From assembly GCF_002980625.1 (NCBI RefSeq), contig NZ_PVLR01000040.1:33505-97504 (forward strand): a stretch of DNA of 64,000 bases, read 5' to 3'. This document shows positions 51,620 through 64,000 of this stretch, piece after piece. This DNA is from Malikia spinosa. Its GTDB lineage: Bacteria; Pseudomonadota; Gammaproteobacteria; Burkholderiales; Burkholderiaceae_C. How positions within the stretch are numbered: position 1 is the first letter of the stretch; each line of letters opens with the position of its first letter. The position numbers and the translations under genes are program-made. The notes below the pieces were generated by a model that was given only the letters and a program-made list of their open reading frames with translations, was not told where the DNA came from and did not search any database.

Positions 51620-54493
51620 ATGTCTAGCAATACCGTCGCAGAATTCGCCGCCGAACTCGGTAAACCCACTTCCGTGCTGCTCGAGCAGCTGTCTGGCGCA
51701 GGCGTCGACAAGCGTGCCGGCAACGACATGCTGACCGAGTCCGACAAGCAAAAGCTGTTGGGCTACCTGAAGGCTGCCCACGGCACCGCCACTGGCGAGC
51801 GCAAGAAAATCACCTTGACCACCAAGTCAACCAGCGAAATCAAGCAGGCCGACGCCACCGGCCGTGCCCGCACCATCCAGGTCGAAGTGCGCAAGAAGCG
51901 CACCTTCATCAAGCGCGACGACGAGCCGGCCGAGGGCGACAGCAGCGCGTCCCAGACCGAAGAGCTGGTGCGCCGCGAGGAAGAAGCGCGCCGACAGGCC
52001 GAGTCGATCGAGCGCCAGGAAGCCGAGCTGGCCCAGCAGCGCCAGCAACGCGCCCAGGCCGAGGAACAGGCCGCCGTCCAGCGCGAGTCCGAGGATGCCC
52101 AGGCCCGCAAGCGCGAAGCCGAGGAAGCCGCCGCCCGTCGCGAAGCCGAGTACCTGCAGCAAGTCGCTGCCCGCACCGCGGCCGAGCAGGAGGCCCAGGC
52201 CAAGCTGACGGCCGAGCGCGCCGAGCACGCCGCCCAGATCGCCGCTGCCAAGGCCAAGGCCGAGGCCGAGATCAAGGCCAAGCAGGACGAGGCCAAGAAG
52301 GCCGAGGCCGACCGCGCCAAGGACCTCGAAGACCGCCGCCGCAAGGCGCTGGCCGAGGCCGAGGCCATCCGCGCCATGATGTCCGCGCCCAAGAAGGTGC
52401 TGGTCGCCAAGAAGCCCGAGGAGCCCAAGCCCGCCGCTGCGCCGGCCGTCGCCAAGGGCACGCTGAGCAAGCCGGCTGCCGGTGCTGCCAAGCCCGGCCA
52501 GGCTCCGGCTGCCGCTCCCGCCGCTGGCGCAGGCAAGAAGGAAGTCAAGTCCGAGAACCTGTCTTCCACCTGGAAGGACGACGCGAACAAGAAGAAGGAA
52601 ATCAAGACCCGTGGCGACACCGGCGCTGGCCGCCCGGGTGGCAGCAACTGGCGCGCGGGCAACAAGGGTGGCGGTCGCCGTGGTGGTCGTGATGACCGCA
52701 ACCAGGGCGCTTCTTCCTTTGCTCCGGCCGCAGACGTCAAGGTGATCGAGGTCCATGTGCCCGAGACCATCACGGTCGCGGAACTGGCCCACAAGATGAG
52801 CCTGAAGTCGTCCGAGGTCATCAAGCAGCTGATGAAGCTGGGCCAGATGGCCACCATCAACCAGCCGCTGGACCAGGACACCGCGATGATCCTGGTGGAA
52901 GAGCTCGGCCACAAGGCCGTGGTCGCCGCACTGGATGATCCGGAAGCCTTCACCGACGAGGACGTGGCCGTCACCGCCGAACTGCTGCCGCGCGCTCCGG
53001 TCGTGACCGTCATGGGTCACGTCGACCACGGCAAGACCTCGCTGCTCGACTACATCCGCCGCACCAAGGTGGCGTCCGGCGAAGCCGGCGGCATCACGCA
53101 GCATATCGGTGCCTACCACGTGGAAACCCCGCGCGGCATGGTCTCCTTCCTCGACACCCCGGGTCACGAGGCCTTCACGGCCATGCGTGCCCGCGGTGCC
53201 CAGGCGACCGACATCGTGATTCTGGTCTGTGCCGCCGATGACGGCGTCATGCCCCAGACCAAGGAAGCCATCAAGCACGCGAAGGCGGCTGGTGTGCCGA
53301 TGGTCGTGGCGCTGACCAAGATCGACAAGCCCGGCATCAACCTCGAGCGCGTGCGCTCGGAGCTGGTCGGCGAAGAAGTGGTGCCGGAAGAATTCGGCGG
53401 CGACGTGCCTTTCGTGGGCGTGTCGGCCAAGACCGGCGAGGGCATCGACGCGCTGCTCGAGCAGGTCCTGCTGCAAGCGGAAATCCTGGAACTCAAGGCG
53501 CCGGTGCAAGCCAACGCCAAGGGTCTGGTGATCGAAGCCCGCCTCGACAAGGGCAAGGGCGCCGTGGCGACCGTGCTGGTGCAGTCCGGCACGCTCAAGG
53601 TCGGTGACGTGGTGCTGGCAGGCCAGACTTCGGGCCGCGTGCGCGCCATGCTCGACGAGAACGGCAAGCCGACCAAGGAAGCCGGCCCGTCGATCCCGGT
53701 CGAGATCCAGGGCCTGGCCGAAGTGCCGCAGGCGGGTGACGACTTCATGGTCATGCTCGACGAGCGCCGTGCCCGTGAGATCGCGACCTACCGCGCCGGC
53801 AAGTTCCGCAACACCAAGCTGGCACGCCAGCAGGCTGCGAAGATGGAGAACATCTTCTCCGACATGTCGGGTGGCGAAGTCCAGACCCTGCCGATCATCA
53901 TCAAGTCCGATGTCCAGGGTTCGCAGGAAGCGCTGGCCGCCTCGCTGCTCAAGCTCTCGACCGAAGAGATCCGCGTCCAGCTGGTCTACGCCGGCGTGGG
54001 TGGCATCAGCGAGTCGGACATCAACCTGGCGATCGCTTCCAAGGCGATCGTGATCGGCTTCAACGTGCGGGCCGAAGTCGGTGCGCGCAAGCTGGCCGAA
54101 GGCAACGATGTCCAGATCCATTACTACAACATCATCTATGACGCCGTCGATGAGTTGAAGGCCGCGATGTCGGGCATGCTGGCTCCGGAGAAGCGCGAGG
54201 AGATCATCGGTACCGCCGAGATCCGCAACGTGATCGTCGCGACCAAGATCGGCACCATCGCCGGCTGTATGGTCACCCACGGTCACATCACTCGCAACGC
54301 GCATTTCCGCCTGCTGCGCGAGAACGTGGTGGTCTACACCGGCGAGCTCGAGTCCTTGAAGCGCATGAAGGACGACGTCAAGGAAGTCAAGGAAGGCTTC
54401 GAGTGCGGCGTCAAGCTCAAGAACTACAACGACATCAAGGAAGGCGACATCCTCGAGGTCTTCGAGATCAAGGAAATCGCTCGTACTCTCTGA
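51620..54493 (+). CDS. infB: Translation initiation factor IF-2
   Basis: GTPase that brings fMet-tRNA to the 30S subunit and promotes subunit joining. It has 957 residues. The long, low-complexity N-terminal part is a charged Ala/Glu/Lys/Arg/Gln helix (about 100-260). The G1 motif GHVDHGKT is at 466-473, G3 is DTPGHEAF and G4 is TKID. The C terminus ends in the C1/C2 domains ([17 protein letters not shown]). The ATG has a GGAG site 15 bases upstream; the longer open frame overlaps nusA and is not used. Confidence 0.97.
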   Translation: MSSNTVAEFAAELGKPTSVLLEQLSGAGVDKRAGNDMLTESDKQKLLGYLKAAHGTATGERKKITLTTKSTSEIKQADATGRARTIQVEVRKKRTFIKRDDEPAEGDSSASQTEELVRREEEARRQAESIERQEAELAQQRQQRAQAEEQAAVQRESEDAQARKREAEEAAARREAEYLQQVAARTAAEQEAQAKLTAERAEHAAQIAAAKAKAEAEIKAKQDEAKKAEADRAKDLEDRRRKALAEAEAIRAMMSAPKKVLVAKKPEEPKPAAAPAVAKGTLSKPAAGAAKPGQAPAAAPAAGAGKKEVKSENLSSTWKDDANKKKEIKTRGDTGAGRPGGSNWRAGNKGGGRRGGRDDRNQGASSFAPAADVKVIEVHVPETITVAELAHKMSLKSSEVIKQLMKLGQMATINQPLDQDTAMILVEELGHKAVVAALDDPEAFTDEDVAVTAELLPRAPVVTVMGHVDHGKTSLLDYIRRTKVASGEAGGITQHIGAYHVETPRGMVSFLDTPGHEAFTAMRARGAQATDIVILVCAADDGVMPQTKEAIKHAKAAGVPMVVALTKIDKPGINLERVRSELVGEEVVPEEFGGDVPFVGVSAKTGEGIDALLEQVLLQAEILELKAPVQANAKGLVIEARLDKGKGAVATVLVQSGTLKVGDVVLAGQTSGRVRAMLDENGKPTKEAGPSIPVEIQGLAEVPQAGDDFMVMLDERRAREIATYRAGKFRNTKLARQQAAKMENIFSDMSGGEVQTLPIIIKSDVQGSQEALAASLLKLSTEEIRVQLVYAGVGGISESDINLAIASKAIVIGFNVRAEVGARKLAEGNDVQIHYYNIIYDAVDELKAAMSGMLAPEKREEIIGTAEIRNVIVATKIGTIAGCMVTHGHITRNAHFRLLRENVVVYTGELESLKRMKDDVKEVKEGFECGVKLKNYNDIKEGDILEVFEIKEIARTL

Positions 54494-54502
54494 GCTTGAA
54501 CG

Positions 54503-54871
54503 ATGCCGGCCAAGAAATCGCCCTCCAACCGCAGCTTCAAGGTCGCCGATCAGATCCAGCGTGATCTGACCGAGCTGATCCGCGAGCTCAAGGACCCTCG
54601 TCTGGGCATGATCACCCTGCAGGCCGTGGAAGTCACGCCTGACTATGCTCATGCCAAGATCTGGTTCAGCCTGCTGACAGGCAACCCGCAAGACACCGAG
54701 GCGGCCTTGAACCAGGCCTCCGGTTTCCTGCGCAACGGCCTGTTCAAGCGCCTGCACATTCACACCGTGCCGACGCTGCACTTCCACTTCGACCGCACCT
54801 CCGAGCGTGCGGCCGACATGAGCGCCTTGATTGCCAAGGCGGTCGCGTCGCGTTCCCAGGACGAGAGTTGA
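54503..54871 (+). CDS. rbfA: Ribosome-binding factor A
   Basis: Small KH-type protein that binds late 30S precursors and is needed for 16S 5'-end processing and cold growth. It has 122 residues. The family pattern [42 protein letters not shown] and the C-terminal [14 protein letters not shown] is clear. It follows infB by nine bases and precedes truB by one base. Confidence 0.95.
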   Translation: MPAKKSPSNRSFKVADQIQRDLTELIRELKDPRLGMITLQAVEVTPDYAHAKIWFSLLTGNPQDTEAALNQASGFLRNGLFKRLHIHTVPTLHFHFDRTSERAADMSALIAKAVASRSQDES

Positions 54872-54872
54872 G

Positions 54873-55834
54873 ATGACCGCAGCACCTCGCGCACGGGTGC
54901 AGCGTCGCCCCGTGCATGGGGTGGTGCTGCTCGACAAGCCGATCGGTCTCTCCAGCAACCAGGCCTTGCAGAAGGTCAAGTGGTTGCTGCGTGCCGAGAA
55001 GGCGGGACACACCGGCACTCTCGACCCACTCGCCACTGGCGTGCTGCCGCTGTGCTTTGGCGCCGCGACCAAGTTCAGCCAGCTGCATCTCGATGCCGAC
55101 AAGGGCTATACGGCCGTGCTGCGCCTGGGCGCCACGACCAGCACCGGCGACCTCGAGGGCGATCTGACCTCGAGCGTTGCCGTCGATCGGGCGGCACTGA
55201 CGCCCGAGCTGCTGCAGGCGGTCGCGGCCCGGTTCACCGGTCCGATCAGCCAGTTGCCGCCGATGTACAGCGCGCTGAAAAAAGACGGCAAGGCGCTCTA
55301 CGAGTACGCCCGCGCCGGCATCGAGGTCGAGCGCGAGCCGCGCTCGGTCACGATCCGCGAGCTGTCGCTGCGCCTGTTGCCCGAGACCGATGCTGGAAGG
55401 GTCGAGCTCGAGCTGCAGGTGCTGTGCAGCAAGGGCACTTATGTCCGCACGCTGGCTGAGGACATCGGCCAGGCGCTGGGCTGCGGTGCCCACCTGTCGG
55501 CCTTGCGCCGCACCCGCACCGGCGAATTTGAACTTTCGCACTGCATTTCCATCGAAGCTATCGAGGCCTTGCCCGACAGCGAGCGCCTGGGCGTTCTGTT
55601 GCCGGTCGAGACCCTGCTGGCCCGCCATGAGCGTGTCACGCTCGACGAGCACAATTCCGGCCGATTCCTCAGCGGCATGCGCCGGCGCGGCCCCTGGGCC
55701 GATTGTGCGCAGGTCGCCGTCTATGCCGACCATCCTGCCGCCTTGCTGGGCACTGCCCAGGTCGAGGCCGGCGAACTGATCCCGGGGCGTCTGTTGAGCC
55801 CTATCGAAATTCAACATATCCTTGAGAGCCACTC

Positions 55835-55838
<4 letters not shown>
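54873..55838 (+). CDS. truB: tRNA pseudouridine(55) synthase
   Basis: Makes pseudouridine 55 in the T loop of tRNAs. The catalytic aspartate is Asp51 in GHTGTLDPLATGVLP. YTAVLRLGATTSTGDLEG, QLPPMYSALKKDGKALYEYAR and CSKGTYVRTLAEDIG are family blocks. It has 321 residues, with a C-terminal PUA-like part. I start at the ATG at 54873, right after the rbfA stop. Its stop overlaps the typA start (ATGA). Confidence 0.95.
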
Positions 55839-57658
<1,820 letters not shown>

Positions 57659-57680
57659 GCCATTCCTGGCCCGGTTCGCG

Positions 57681-58610
57681 ATGAAACCTCGTAAGCTGGG
57701 CCATGGTCAGGCCGTCGGACTGATGGTGCTGGTCACGCTCCTGTGGAGCACGGCTGGCGTGGTGACACGCCAGCTCGATTCAACCCGCAGCTTCGAGCTG
57801 ACCTTCTGGCGCAGCGCCTTCACGGCGGCTGCGCTTTTGGTCTTGCTGCCGCTGTGGCAGGGACCTGGCCTGTGGCGCCGCATGCGTGCTACGGGTGCCA
57901 TGCTCTGGCTGTCGGGCGCCTGCTGGGCCGCGATGTTCACCTGCTTCATGTTGGCCATGACGCTGACGACCGTGGCCAATGTGCTGATCACGATGGCGCT
58001 CGGCCCGTTGCTGACGGCGCTGGTGGCCTGGCTCTGGCTGGGGCATCGCTTGCCGGCGCGCACCGGGGCCGCCATTGTGCTGGCCGGCTGCGGCATTGGC
58101 TGGATCTATGGCGGGCAGATCGACGCCGGTGCCGGCTGGAGCGGCATCCTGGTTGCTGCCGCCGTGCCGCTGGCGGGCGCCATCAACTGGACCCTGGTGC
58201 AACGCAACCAGGCGCCCGGGCATCAGCTCGACCTGGCGCCGGCCGTGCTGGTGGGTGCCGGTCTGTCGGCCCTGCTGACCTTGCCGCTGGCCTGGCCGCT
58301 GCAGGCCGGCGCGCCGGATCTGGCCTGGCTGGCCGCCCTGGGTCTGGGGCAGCTGGCTATTCCCTGTCTGCTGTCGGTGATCTGCGCGCGTTCGCTCAGT
58401 GCACCCGAGATGTCGCTGCTGGCCTTGCTCGAGGTGCTGTTCGGCATCTGGCTGGCCTGGCTCGGCGCTGGCGAGACGCCGCCGCCCAGCACGCTGCAGG
58501 GTGGGGCGTTGGTGCTGGCGGCGCTGCTGGGCAACGAATGGCTGGCCCATCGCGCCCGAGTCCGCGCTCGCGCTGTCGGCGACAGGCTGGCACACGAGCC
58601 GGCCGCCTGA
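57681..58610 (+). CDS. DMT-superfamily (EamA) transporter
   Basis: A 309-residue inner-membrane protein with about ten hydrophobic segments arranged as two EamA repeats. The start segment VLVTLLWSTAGVVTRQLD and the mid segment TTVANVLITMALGPLLTALVAW (LITMALGPLLTALVA) are typical of the drug/metabolite transporter superfamily. The substrate cannot be told from the sequence. It follows typA by 22 bases on the same strand and converges on smpB. Confidence 0.85.
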   Translation: MKPRKLGHGQAVGLMVLVTLLWSTAGVVTRQLDSTRSFELTFWRSAFTAAALLVLLPLWQGPGLWRRMRATGAMLWLSGACWAAMFTCFMLAMTLTTVANVLITMALGPLLTALVAWLWLGHRLPARTGAAIVLAGCGIGWIYGGQIDAGAGWSGILVAAAVPLAGAINWTLVQRNQAPGHQLDLAPAVLVGAGLSALLTLPLAWPLQAGAPDLAWLAALGLGQLAIPCLLSVICARSLSAPEMSLLALLEVLFGIWLAWLGAGETPPPSTLQGGALVLAALLGNEWLAHRARVRARAVGDRLAHEPAA

Positions 58611-58620
58611 CCGCTCGGAT

Positions 58621-58645
58621 CGGCAGAGGCCGCCCGGGTTTTTTT
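58621..58645 (+). terminator. Possible terminator after the DMT transporter gene
   Basis: A short stem CGGC/GCCG, a CCCGGG block and seven T residues (58639-58645) lie between the convergent DMT and smpB genes. The stem is short, so this is a weak call. Confidence 0.4.
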
Positions 58646-59130
58646 CAGCGGCTGCGGCTCTTGAGCGCGCGCTCGACCTCGCGCTTGCCTTCGCGTTCCT
58701 TGATGGTGTCGCGCTTGTCGTGCTCGGCCTTGCCCTTGGCCAGCGCGATCTCGCACTTGACCCGGCCGTTCTTCCAGTGCAGATTCAGCGGCACCAGGGT
58801 GTAGCCTTTTTGCTCGACCTTGCCGACCAGGCGCTTGATCTCCTCGCGGTGCAGCAGCAGCTTCTTGATGCGCGCGCTGTCGGCGCTCACGAAGGGCGAG
58901 ACCCCGCGCAGCGGGTTGACCTGGCAACCGATCAGGAACAGCTCGCCCTCGCGCACCAGTACATAGCCGTCGGTCAGCTGGACCTTGCCCTCGCGCAGGG
59001 CCTTGACCTCCCAGCCCTCGAGCACCATGCCGCATTCGTAACGCTCCTCGATGTGGTAGTTGTAGAGCGCCTTCTTGTTGTCGGCGATGCGCGTGTCGCG
59101 CGCGGCGGTGGATTTCTTGTTGGTGGCCAT
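58645..59130 (-). CDS. smpB: SsrA (tmRNA)-binding protein
   Basis: Partner of tmRNA in rescue of stalled ribosomes. It has 161 residues, starting at [15 protein letters not shown]. Family blocks are [33 protein letters not shown], and the C-terminal [20 protein letters not shown], whose basic tail enters the mRNA channel. It diverges from ratA across 56 bases. The tmRNA gene is not in the window. Confidence 0.96.
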   Translation of the reverse strand: MATNKKSTAARDTRIADNKKALYNYHIEERYECGMVLEGWEVKALREGKVQLTDGYVLVREGELFLIGCQVNPLRGVSPFVSADSARIKKLLLHREEIKRLVGKVEQKGYTLVPLNLHWKNGRVKCEIALAKGKAEHDKRDTIKEREGKREVERALKSRSR

Positions 59131-59186
59131 GCTGATCAAATGGGGAGGCCCCGGACCAATACAATCCCGGGGCGACCGACGATTGT

Positions 59187-59633
59187 ATGAAAAGCATTCA
59201 CAAATCTGTTTTACTCTGGCACAGCGCGTCCGAAATGTTCGTGCTGGTGGCCGATGTTCCCCGTTATCCCGAGTTCCTGCCCTGGTGCAACGAAGGGGCT
59301 CTGCTTGAACAGCAGGGCTCGGTCGTGGTCGCCCGGGTCGGCATGTCCATCAGCGGCTTGAAGAAAACCTTCACGACTCGCAACACCCAGGTCGAGGGCC
59401 GCAGCATCAAGCTCGAGCTGGTCGACGGGCCGTTTTCTCACCTCGAGGGCACCTGGGAGTTCATCCCCCTCGGTGGCCCGGAGCAGAACGCCTGCAAGAT
59501 CCTGTTCACCCTCAACTATGCCTTCTCGAGCCGCACGCTCGAGTCGCTGGTCGGGCCCGTGTTCGACAAGATCGCGGGCAGCCTGGTCGATGCCTTCGTC
59601 AAGCGGGCCGACCAGGTCTATGGCGCCGGCTGA
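59187..59633 (+). CDS. ratA: RatA-family START-like protein (COQ10-type)
   Basis: 148 residues with the polyketide-cyclase/START-like fold of the RatA/COQ10 family ([25 protein letters not shown] and the [12 protein letters not shown] block). E. coli RatA is described as inhibiting 70S formation, while homologues bind ubiquinone; which role applies here is open. It diverges from smpB and overlaps or abuts the RnfH-like gene, as in many proteobacteria. Confidence 0.88.
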   Translation: MKSIHKSVLLWHSASEMFVLVADVPRYPEFLPWCNEGALLEQQGSVVVARVGMSISGLKKTFTTRNTQVEGRSIKLELVDGPFSHLEGTWEFIPLGGPEQNACKILFTLNYAFSSRTLESLVGPVFDKIAGSLVDAFVKRADQVYGAG

Positions 59634-59637
59634 CGGC

Positions 59638-59970
59638 ATGAAGATCACCCTGGTCTACGCGCCGGCTGCGCGCGAGCTGCTCGAGTGCGAGCTCGAACTG
59701 CCGCAAGGCAGCACCCTGGCCGACGCCTTGCAGCGCAGCGGCTGGCTGCTCCAGCACCCCGAGCTGGGCTCGGACGCCGCCATCTGCTGCGGCATCTGGG
59801 GCCGCAAGGCCGCGCGCGAGACTGCGCTGCGCGACGCTGACCGGGTCGAGTTCTGGCGCGGCTTGCGCGTCGACCCCAAGGTGGCCCGGCGCGAGCGGTT
59901 CCGCTCCCAGGGCGCCAAGACGGCCGGACTGTTCGCGCAGCGCCGTCCTGGCGCCAAGTGGGGTTACTGA
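59638..59970 (+). CDS. RnfH-family (RatB) ubiquitin-fold protein
   Basis: 110 residues with the short beta-grasp RnfH pattern (MKITLVYA start, LPQGSTLADAL, ICCGIWGRKA, the RVEFWRGLRVDPKVARRER segment). I start at the ATG at 59638; an in-frame ATG at 59620 would overlap ratA and add six residues. The usual neighbour ratA supports the call. The function is not well defined in the family. Confidence 0.85.
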   Translation: MKITLVYAPAARELLECELELPQGSTLADALQRSGWLLQHPELGSDAAICCGIWGRKAARETALRDADRVEFWRGLRVDPKVARRERFRSQGAKTAGLFAQRRPGAKWGY

Positions 59971-59980
59971 GCAGGCGCGG

Positions 59981-60505
59981 TCAACGCGCGCCGTCCTTGG
60001 GCTCGCAATTGTCGCGCTCGGCTTGCTGGGCGCGCAGCGTTTCCTGTGCCCGCATCGCGTCGTCCATCAGCACCTGCTCACCCTTGTCGTTCAGGCTGTA
60101 GAGCCGCAGGCTGGAGGCCAGCGTCGCGAGCGTGGCTCTGGCTCGGCGGCAGTTCTCGCGCAGCGCAGCGGCGTTGCGCTGATAGAGCGGCTCCGGCGCC
60201 TTGCCCTGCGGCTGGTCGCTGCCTGCGCTGGCAGGCGAGCTGCTGCTGGGTGAGGGCAGGCTGGGGGCCGGCAGATCCGGTCCGGGCCGCTGCAGGATGC
60301 GCGGCTCGGGCACTGAAGCTGGCGGCGGCAGGTCGCTGAAGACCTGGCGCCCCTGGCTGTCTTGCCATTGCCAGCGGCCGCCATTGGCCTGTGCCAGCGA
60401 GATCGCACCGAGCCAGCAGCTGCTGCCGAGCACCAGCCAGCCGGCTTGTCGTCGCAGCAAGGCAGCGCGTTTATTTGCCCACAGAAGCGAAAAAAATTTC
60501 CCCAT
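59981..60505 (-). CDS. DUF4124 domain envelope protein
   Basis: 174 residues with an N-terminal signal or anchor (LVLGSSCWLGAISLAQA) and then the DUF4124 motif WQWQDSQGRQVFSDLPPP. A Pro/Ser-rich linker follows, then a helical, Arg-rich C terminus. DUF4124 proteins are exported small proteins of unknown role, common upstream of guaB in Burkholderiales. It diverges from guaB. Confidence 0.82.
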   Translation of the reverse strand: MGKFFSLLWANKRAALLRRQAGWLVLGSSCWLGAISLAQANGGRWQWQDSQGRQVFSDLPPPASVPEPRILQRPGPDLPAPSLPSPSSSSPASAGSDQPQGKAPEPLYQRNAAALRENCRRARATLATLASSLRLYSLNDKGEQVLMDDAMRAQETLRAQQAERDNCEPKDGAR

Positions 60506-60524
60506 CCCGTCCTCCTCGGCTTAG

Positions 60525-62051
<1,527 letters not shown>

Positions 62052-62077
62052 CCGGGTCGACTGAACAGGCCCCAGGG

Positions 62078-62102
62078 GGCCGTCCAGTCTGGACGGCCTT
62101 TT
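62078..62102 (+). terminator. Rho-independent terminator between guaB and guaA
   Basis: Perfect 9-bp stem GGCCGTCCA / TGGACGGCC with a 3-base loop, followed by TTTT. It implies partial uncoupling of guaB from guaA, or read-through control. Confidence 0.75.
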
Positions 62103-62135
62103 CGCTTTTCTTGCAGCGCTCAATCCTTACACGCC

Positions 62136-63755
62136 ATGCAACACCAGAAGATCCTCATCCTCGACTTCGGCTCCCAGGTCACGCAGCTGATCGCACGCCG
62201 CGTGCGCGAGGCCCATGTCTACTGCGAAGTCCACCCCTGCGACGTGACTGACGACTGGGTGCGCGAATACGCCGCCGACGGCCAGCTCAAGGGCGTGATC
62301 CTGTCGGGCAGCCATGCCAGCGTCTACGAGGAGTCGACCGATGCCGCGCCCGCGGCCGTGTTCGAGCTCGGCGTGCCGGTGCTGGGCATCTGCTACGGCA
62401 TGCAGACCATGGCGCAGCAGCTCGGCGGCAAGGTCGAGAGCGGCCACCAGCGCGAGTTCGGCTATGCCGAGGTGCGCGCCCACGGCCACACCGCGCTGCT
62501 GAAGGACATCGCCGACTTCCACACTCCGGAAGGTCACGGCATGCTCAAGGTCTGGATGAGCCACGGCGACAAGGTCACCGAGCTGCCGCCCGGCTTCAAG
62601 CTCATGGCCAGCACCCCGAGCTGCCCGATCGCCGGCATGGCCGACGAGGCACGCGGCTTCTATGCGCTGCAGTTCCACCCCGAAGTCACGCACACCGTGC
62701 AGGGCAGGGCGATGCTCGAGCGCTTCGTGCTCGACATCTGCGCCACCCGCCCCGACTGGGTCATGCGCGACCATGTCGCCGAAGCGGTGCAGAAGATCCG
62801 TGAGCAGGTCGGCGACGAGGAAGTCATCCTCGGCCTGTCGGGCGGCGTCGATTCGTCGGTCGCGGCTGCGCTGATCCACCGCGCCATCGGCGACCAGCTG
62901 ACCTGTGTCTTCGTCGATCACGGCCTGCTGCGCCTGAACGAAGGCGACATGGTGATGGAGATGTTCGAGGGCAAGCTCAACGCCAAGGTCATCCGCGTCG
63001 ACGCCAGCGAGCTGTTCCTCGGCCAGCTGGCCGGTGTTACCGACCCGGAGAAGAAGCGCAAGATCATCGGCGGCCTGTTCGTCGACGTCTTCAAGGCCGA
63101 GGCAGCCAAGCTCAAGGCCGCCGGCAATGGCGTCAAGGGCGCCACCTTCCTGGCCCAGGGCACGATCTACCCCGACGTGATCGAGTCGGGCGGCGCCAAG
63201 AGCAAGAAGGCCGTCACGATCAAGAGCCACCACAACGTTGGCGGCCTGCCCGAGCAGCTGGGTCTCAAGCTGCTCGAGCCGCTGCGCGACCTGTTCAAGG
63301 ACGAGGTGCGTGAGCTCGGCGTCGCGCTTGGCTTGCCGCACGACATGGTCTATCGCCACCCCTTCCCGGGTCCGGGCCTGGGCGTGCGCATCCTGGGCGA
63401 GGTCAAGCCCGAGTACGCCAAGCTGCTGCAGCGCGCCGATGCGATCTTCATCGAGGAGCTGCGCTCGACCATCGACCCCATCAGCGGCAAGAGCTGGTAC
63501 GACCTGACCAGCCAGGCCTTCACCGTCTTCCTGCCGGTCAAGAGCGTCGGCGTGATGGGCGACGGCCGCACCTACGACTATGTCGTGGCGCTGCGCGCGG
63601 TCTGCACCAGTGACTTCATGACCGCCGACTGGGCCGAGCTGCCCTACAGCCTGCTCAAGCGGGTCTCGGGCCGGATCATCAACGAAGTGCGCGGCATCAA
63701 CCGCGTCACCTACGACGTGAGCTCCAAGCCGCCGGCGACGATCGAGTGGGAATGA
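62136..63755 (+). CDS. guaA: GMP synthase (glutamine-hydrolysing)
   Basis: Aminates XMP to GMP. The N-terminal class I glutaminase has the nucleophile Cys86 in GICYGMQ and the [10 protein letters not shown] segment with the catalytic His-Glu. The ATP-pyrophosphatase P-loop SGGVDSS is near 234-240. The C-terminal dimerisation domain ends [17 protein letters not shown], as in the family. The 539 residues are slightly longer than the 525 of E. coli. It is downstream of guaB on the same strand. Confidence 0.97.
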   Translation: MQHQKILILDFGSQVTQLIARRVREAHVYCEVHPCDVTDDWVREYAADGQLKGVILSGSHASVYEESTDAAPAAVFELGVPVLGICYGMQTMAQQLGGKVESGHQREFGYAEVRAHGHTALLKDIADFHTPEGHGMLKVWMSHGDKVTELPPGFKLMASTPSCPIAGMADEARGFYALQFHPEVTHTVQGRAMLERFVLDICATRPDWVMRDHVAEAVQKIREQVGDEEVILGLSGGVDSSVAAALIHRAIGDQLTCVFVDHGLLRLNEGDMVMEMFEGKLNAKVIRVDASELFLGQLAGVTDPEKKRKIIGGLFVDVFKAEAAKLKAAGNGVKGATFLAQGTIYPDVIESGGAKSKKAVTIKSHHNVGGLPEQLGLKLLEPLRDLFKDEVRELGVALGLPHDMVYRHPFPGPGLGVRILGEVKPEYAKLLQRADAIFIEELRSTIDPISGKSWYDLTSQAFTVFLPVKSVGVMGDGRTYDYVVALRAVCTSDFMTADWAELPYSLLKRVSGRIINEVRGINRVTYDVSSKPPATIEWE

Positions 63756-63801
63756 TCTGAGATATGGCAATGCGCAGCATTGCCAGGCGATGAATGCAAA
63801 A

Positions 63802-63829
63802 ATGCCCTTGACTTCAAGGGCATTTTTTT
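63802..63829 (+). terminator. Rho-independent terminator after guaA
   Basis: Perfect stem ATGCCCTTGA / TCAAGGGCAT followed by a run of T residues to 63829. It lies 46 bases after the guaA stop. On the other strand an A-run also gives a T-tract, so it may serve both directions. Confidence 0.85.
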
Positions 63830-63903
63830 GTCCATGGCTGCCGTGACTGGCAGCGGCCAAGCACCCGAAAGTTCAGCTCTCGGGTGCCTGTGGCGGGGAG
63901 TGG

Positions 63904-64000
63904 TCAGAACATCTCGACCGCCATGCGATTGATCGTGGCACCGCTGGTCTGCACCGAGGCGGCCAGCGCCTGGGCCTGGGGCAGCAGCGCCTCGGCGTAG
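63904..64000 (-). CDS. 3' end of an unrecognised gene (runs off the window)
   Basis: The last 32 codons of a leftward gene, ending in TINRMAVEMF and a TGA at 63906-63904. The segment before it is Ala/Leu/Gln-rich and likely helical (EALLPQAQALAASVQTSG). Too little is present to name a family. It converges on guaA across the terminator. Confidence 0.5.
   Translation of the reverse strand, partial: YAEALLPQAQALAASVQTSGATINRMAVEMF

Noticed and set aside
51827..55102. 1091-codon open frame antisense to infB and rbfA
   Set aside because: A shadow of high-G+C codon bias in a well-defined gene; low-complexity His/Leu/Gly/Asp-rich translation with no family features.

Overview
The window is a high-G+C chromosome segment that looks like a betaproteobacterium of the order Burkholderiales. 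Evidence is the dapC-dapD-pilU-dapE-prmB order, the rimP-nusA-infB-rbfA-truB-typA block, and the smpB/ratA/rnfH/DUF4124/guaB-guaA block. The family assignment is an inference from gene content and order, not from a search.

Layout. Positions 1-6066 (minus strand) hold the succinylase branch of lysine/diaminopimelate synthesis with an embedded pilus ATPase gene, prmB and the 5' part of an ABC-F gene. Positions 6067-21000 hold a complete type I-F CRISPR-Cas locus: cas1 and a cas2-cas3 fusion, then cas8f-cas5f-cas7f-cas6f, then a very long array of 96 repeat units (the last truncated). Positions 21001-26090 (minus) hold a lipase-like probable effector followed by four tandem ankyrin-repeat genes that are probably its immunity genes, interspersed with duplicated 3' tips of the effector gene. 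Positions 26322-31957 pair selD-mnmH (selenium use) with a convergent PhnCDE-like transporter that may import a selenium oxyanion. Positions 32132-38529 hold ligA, def, glnD and map. Positions 38877-47843 hold a small membrane-protein gene and a giant cyclic beta-1,2-glucan synthase gene. Two small lipoproteins and tRNA-Pro and tRNA-Arg follow. Then come the translation/transcription operon (49470-57658), a DMT transporter, smpB, ratA, an rnfH-like gene, a DUF4124 gene, guaB, guaA, and the 3' end of an unrecognised gene.

The most interesting signal is between cas2-3 and cas8f (10832-10991). On the minus strand there is a two-repeat degenerate mini-CRISPR with its own rho-independent terminator. 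Its 26-nt guide starts with 16 nt that match a CC-flanked site just upstream of the cas8f -35 box. The only two mismatches in those 16 nt are guide positions 6 and 12, the positions that are flipped out and unread in type I effector complexes. This is the architecture expected for a crRNA-like RNA that turns the Cascade (Csy) complex into a repressor of its own operon (CreR/CreA type). No accompanying RNA toxin was found.

Other notable points are a single clean switch of the last repeat base (A in the 28 oldest full repeats, T in the 67 newest), pairs of diverged spacers that encode the same phage peptide (one looks like the Walker B strand of a filamentous-phage Zot protein), and a CRISPR trailer that ends inside a repeat exactly where the duplicated immunity locus starts.
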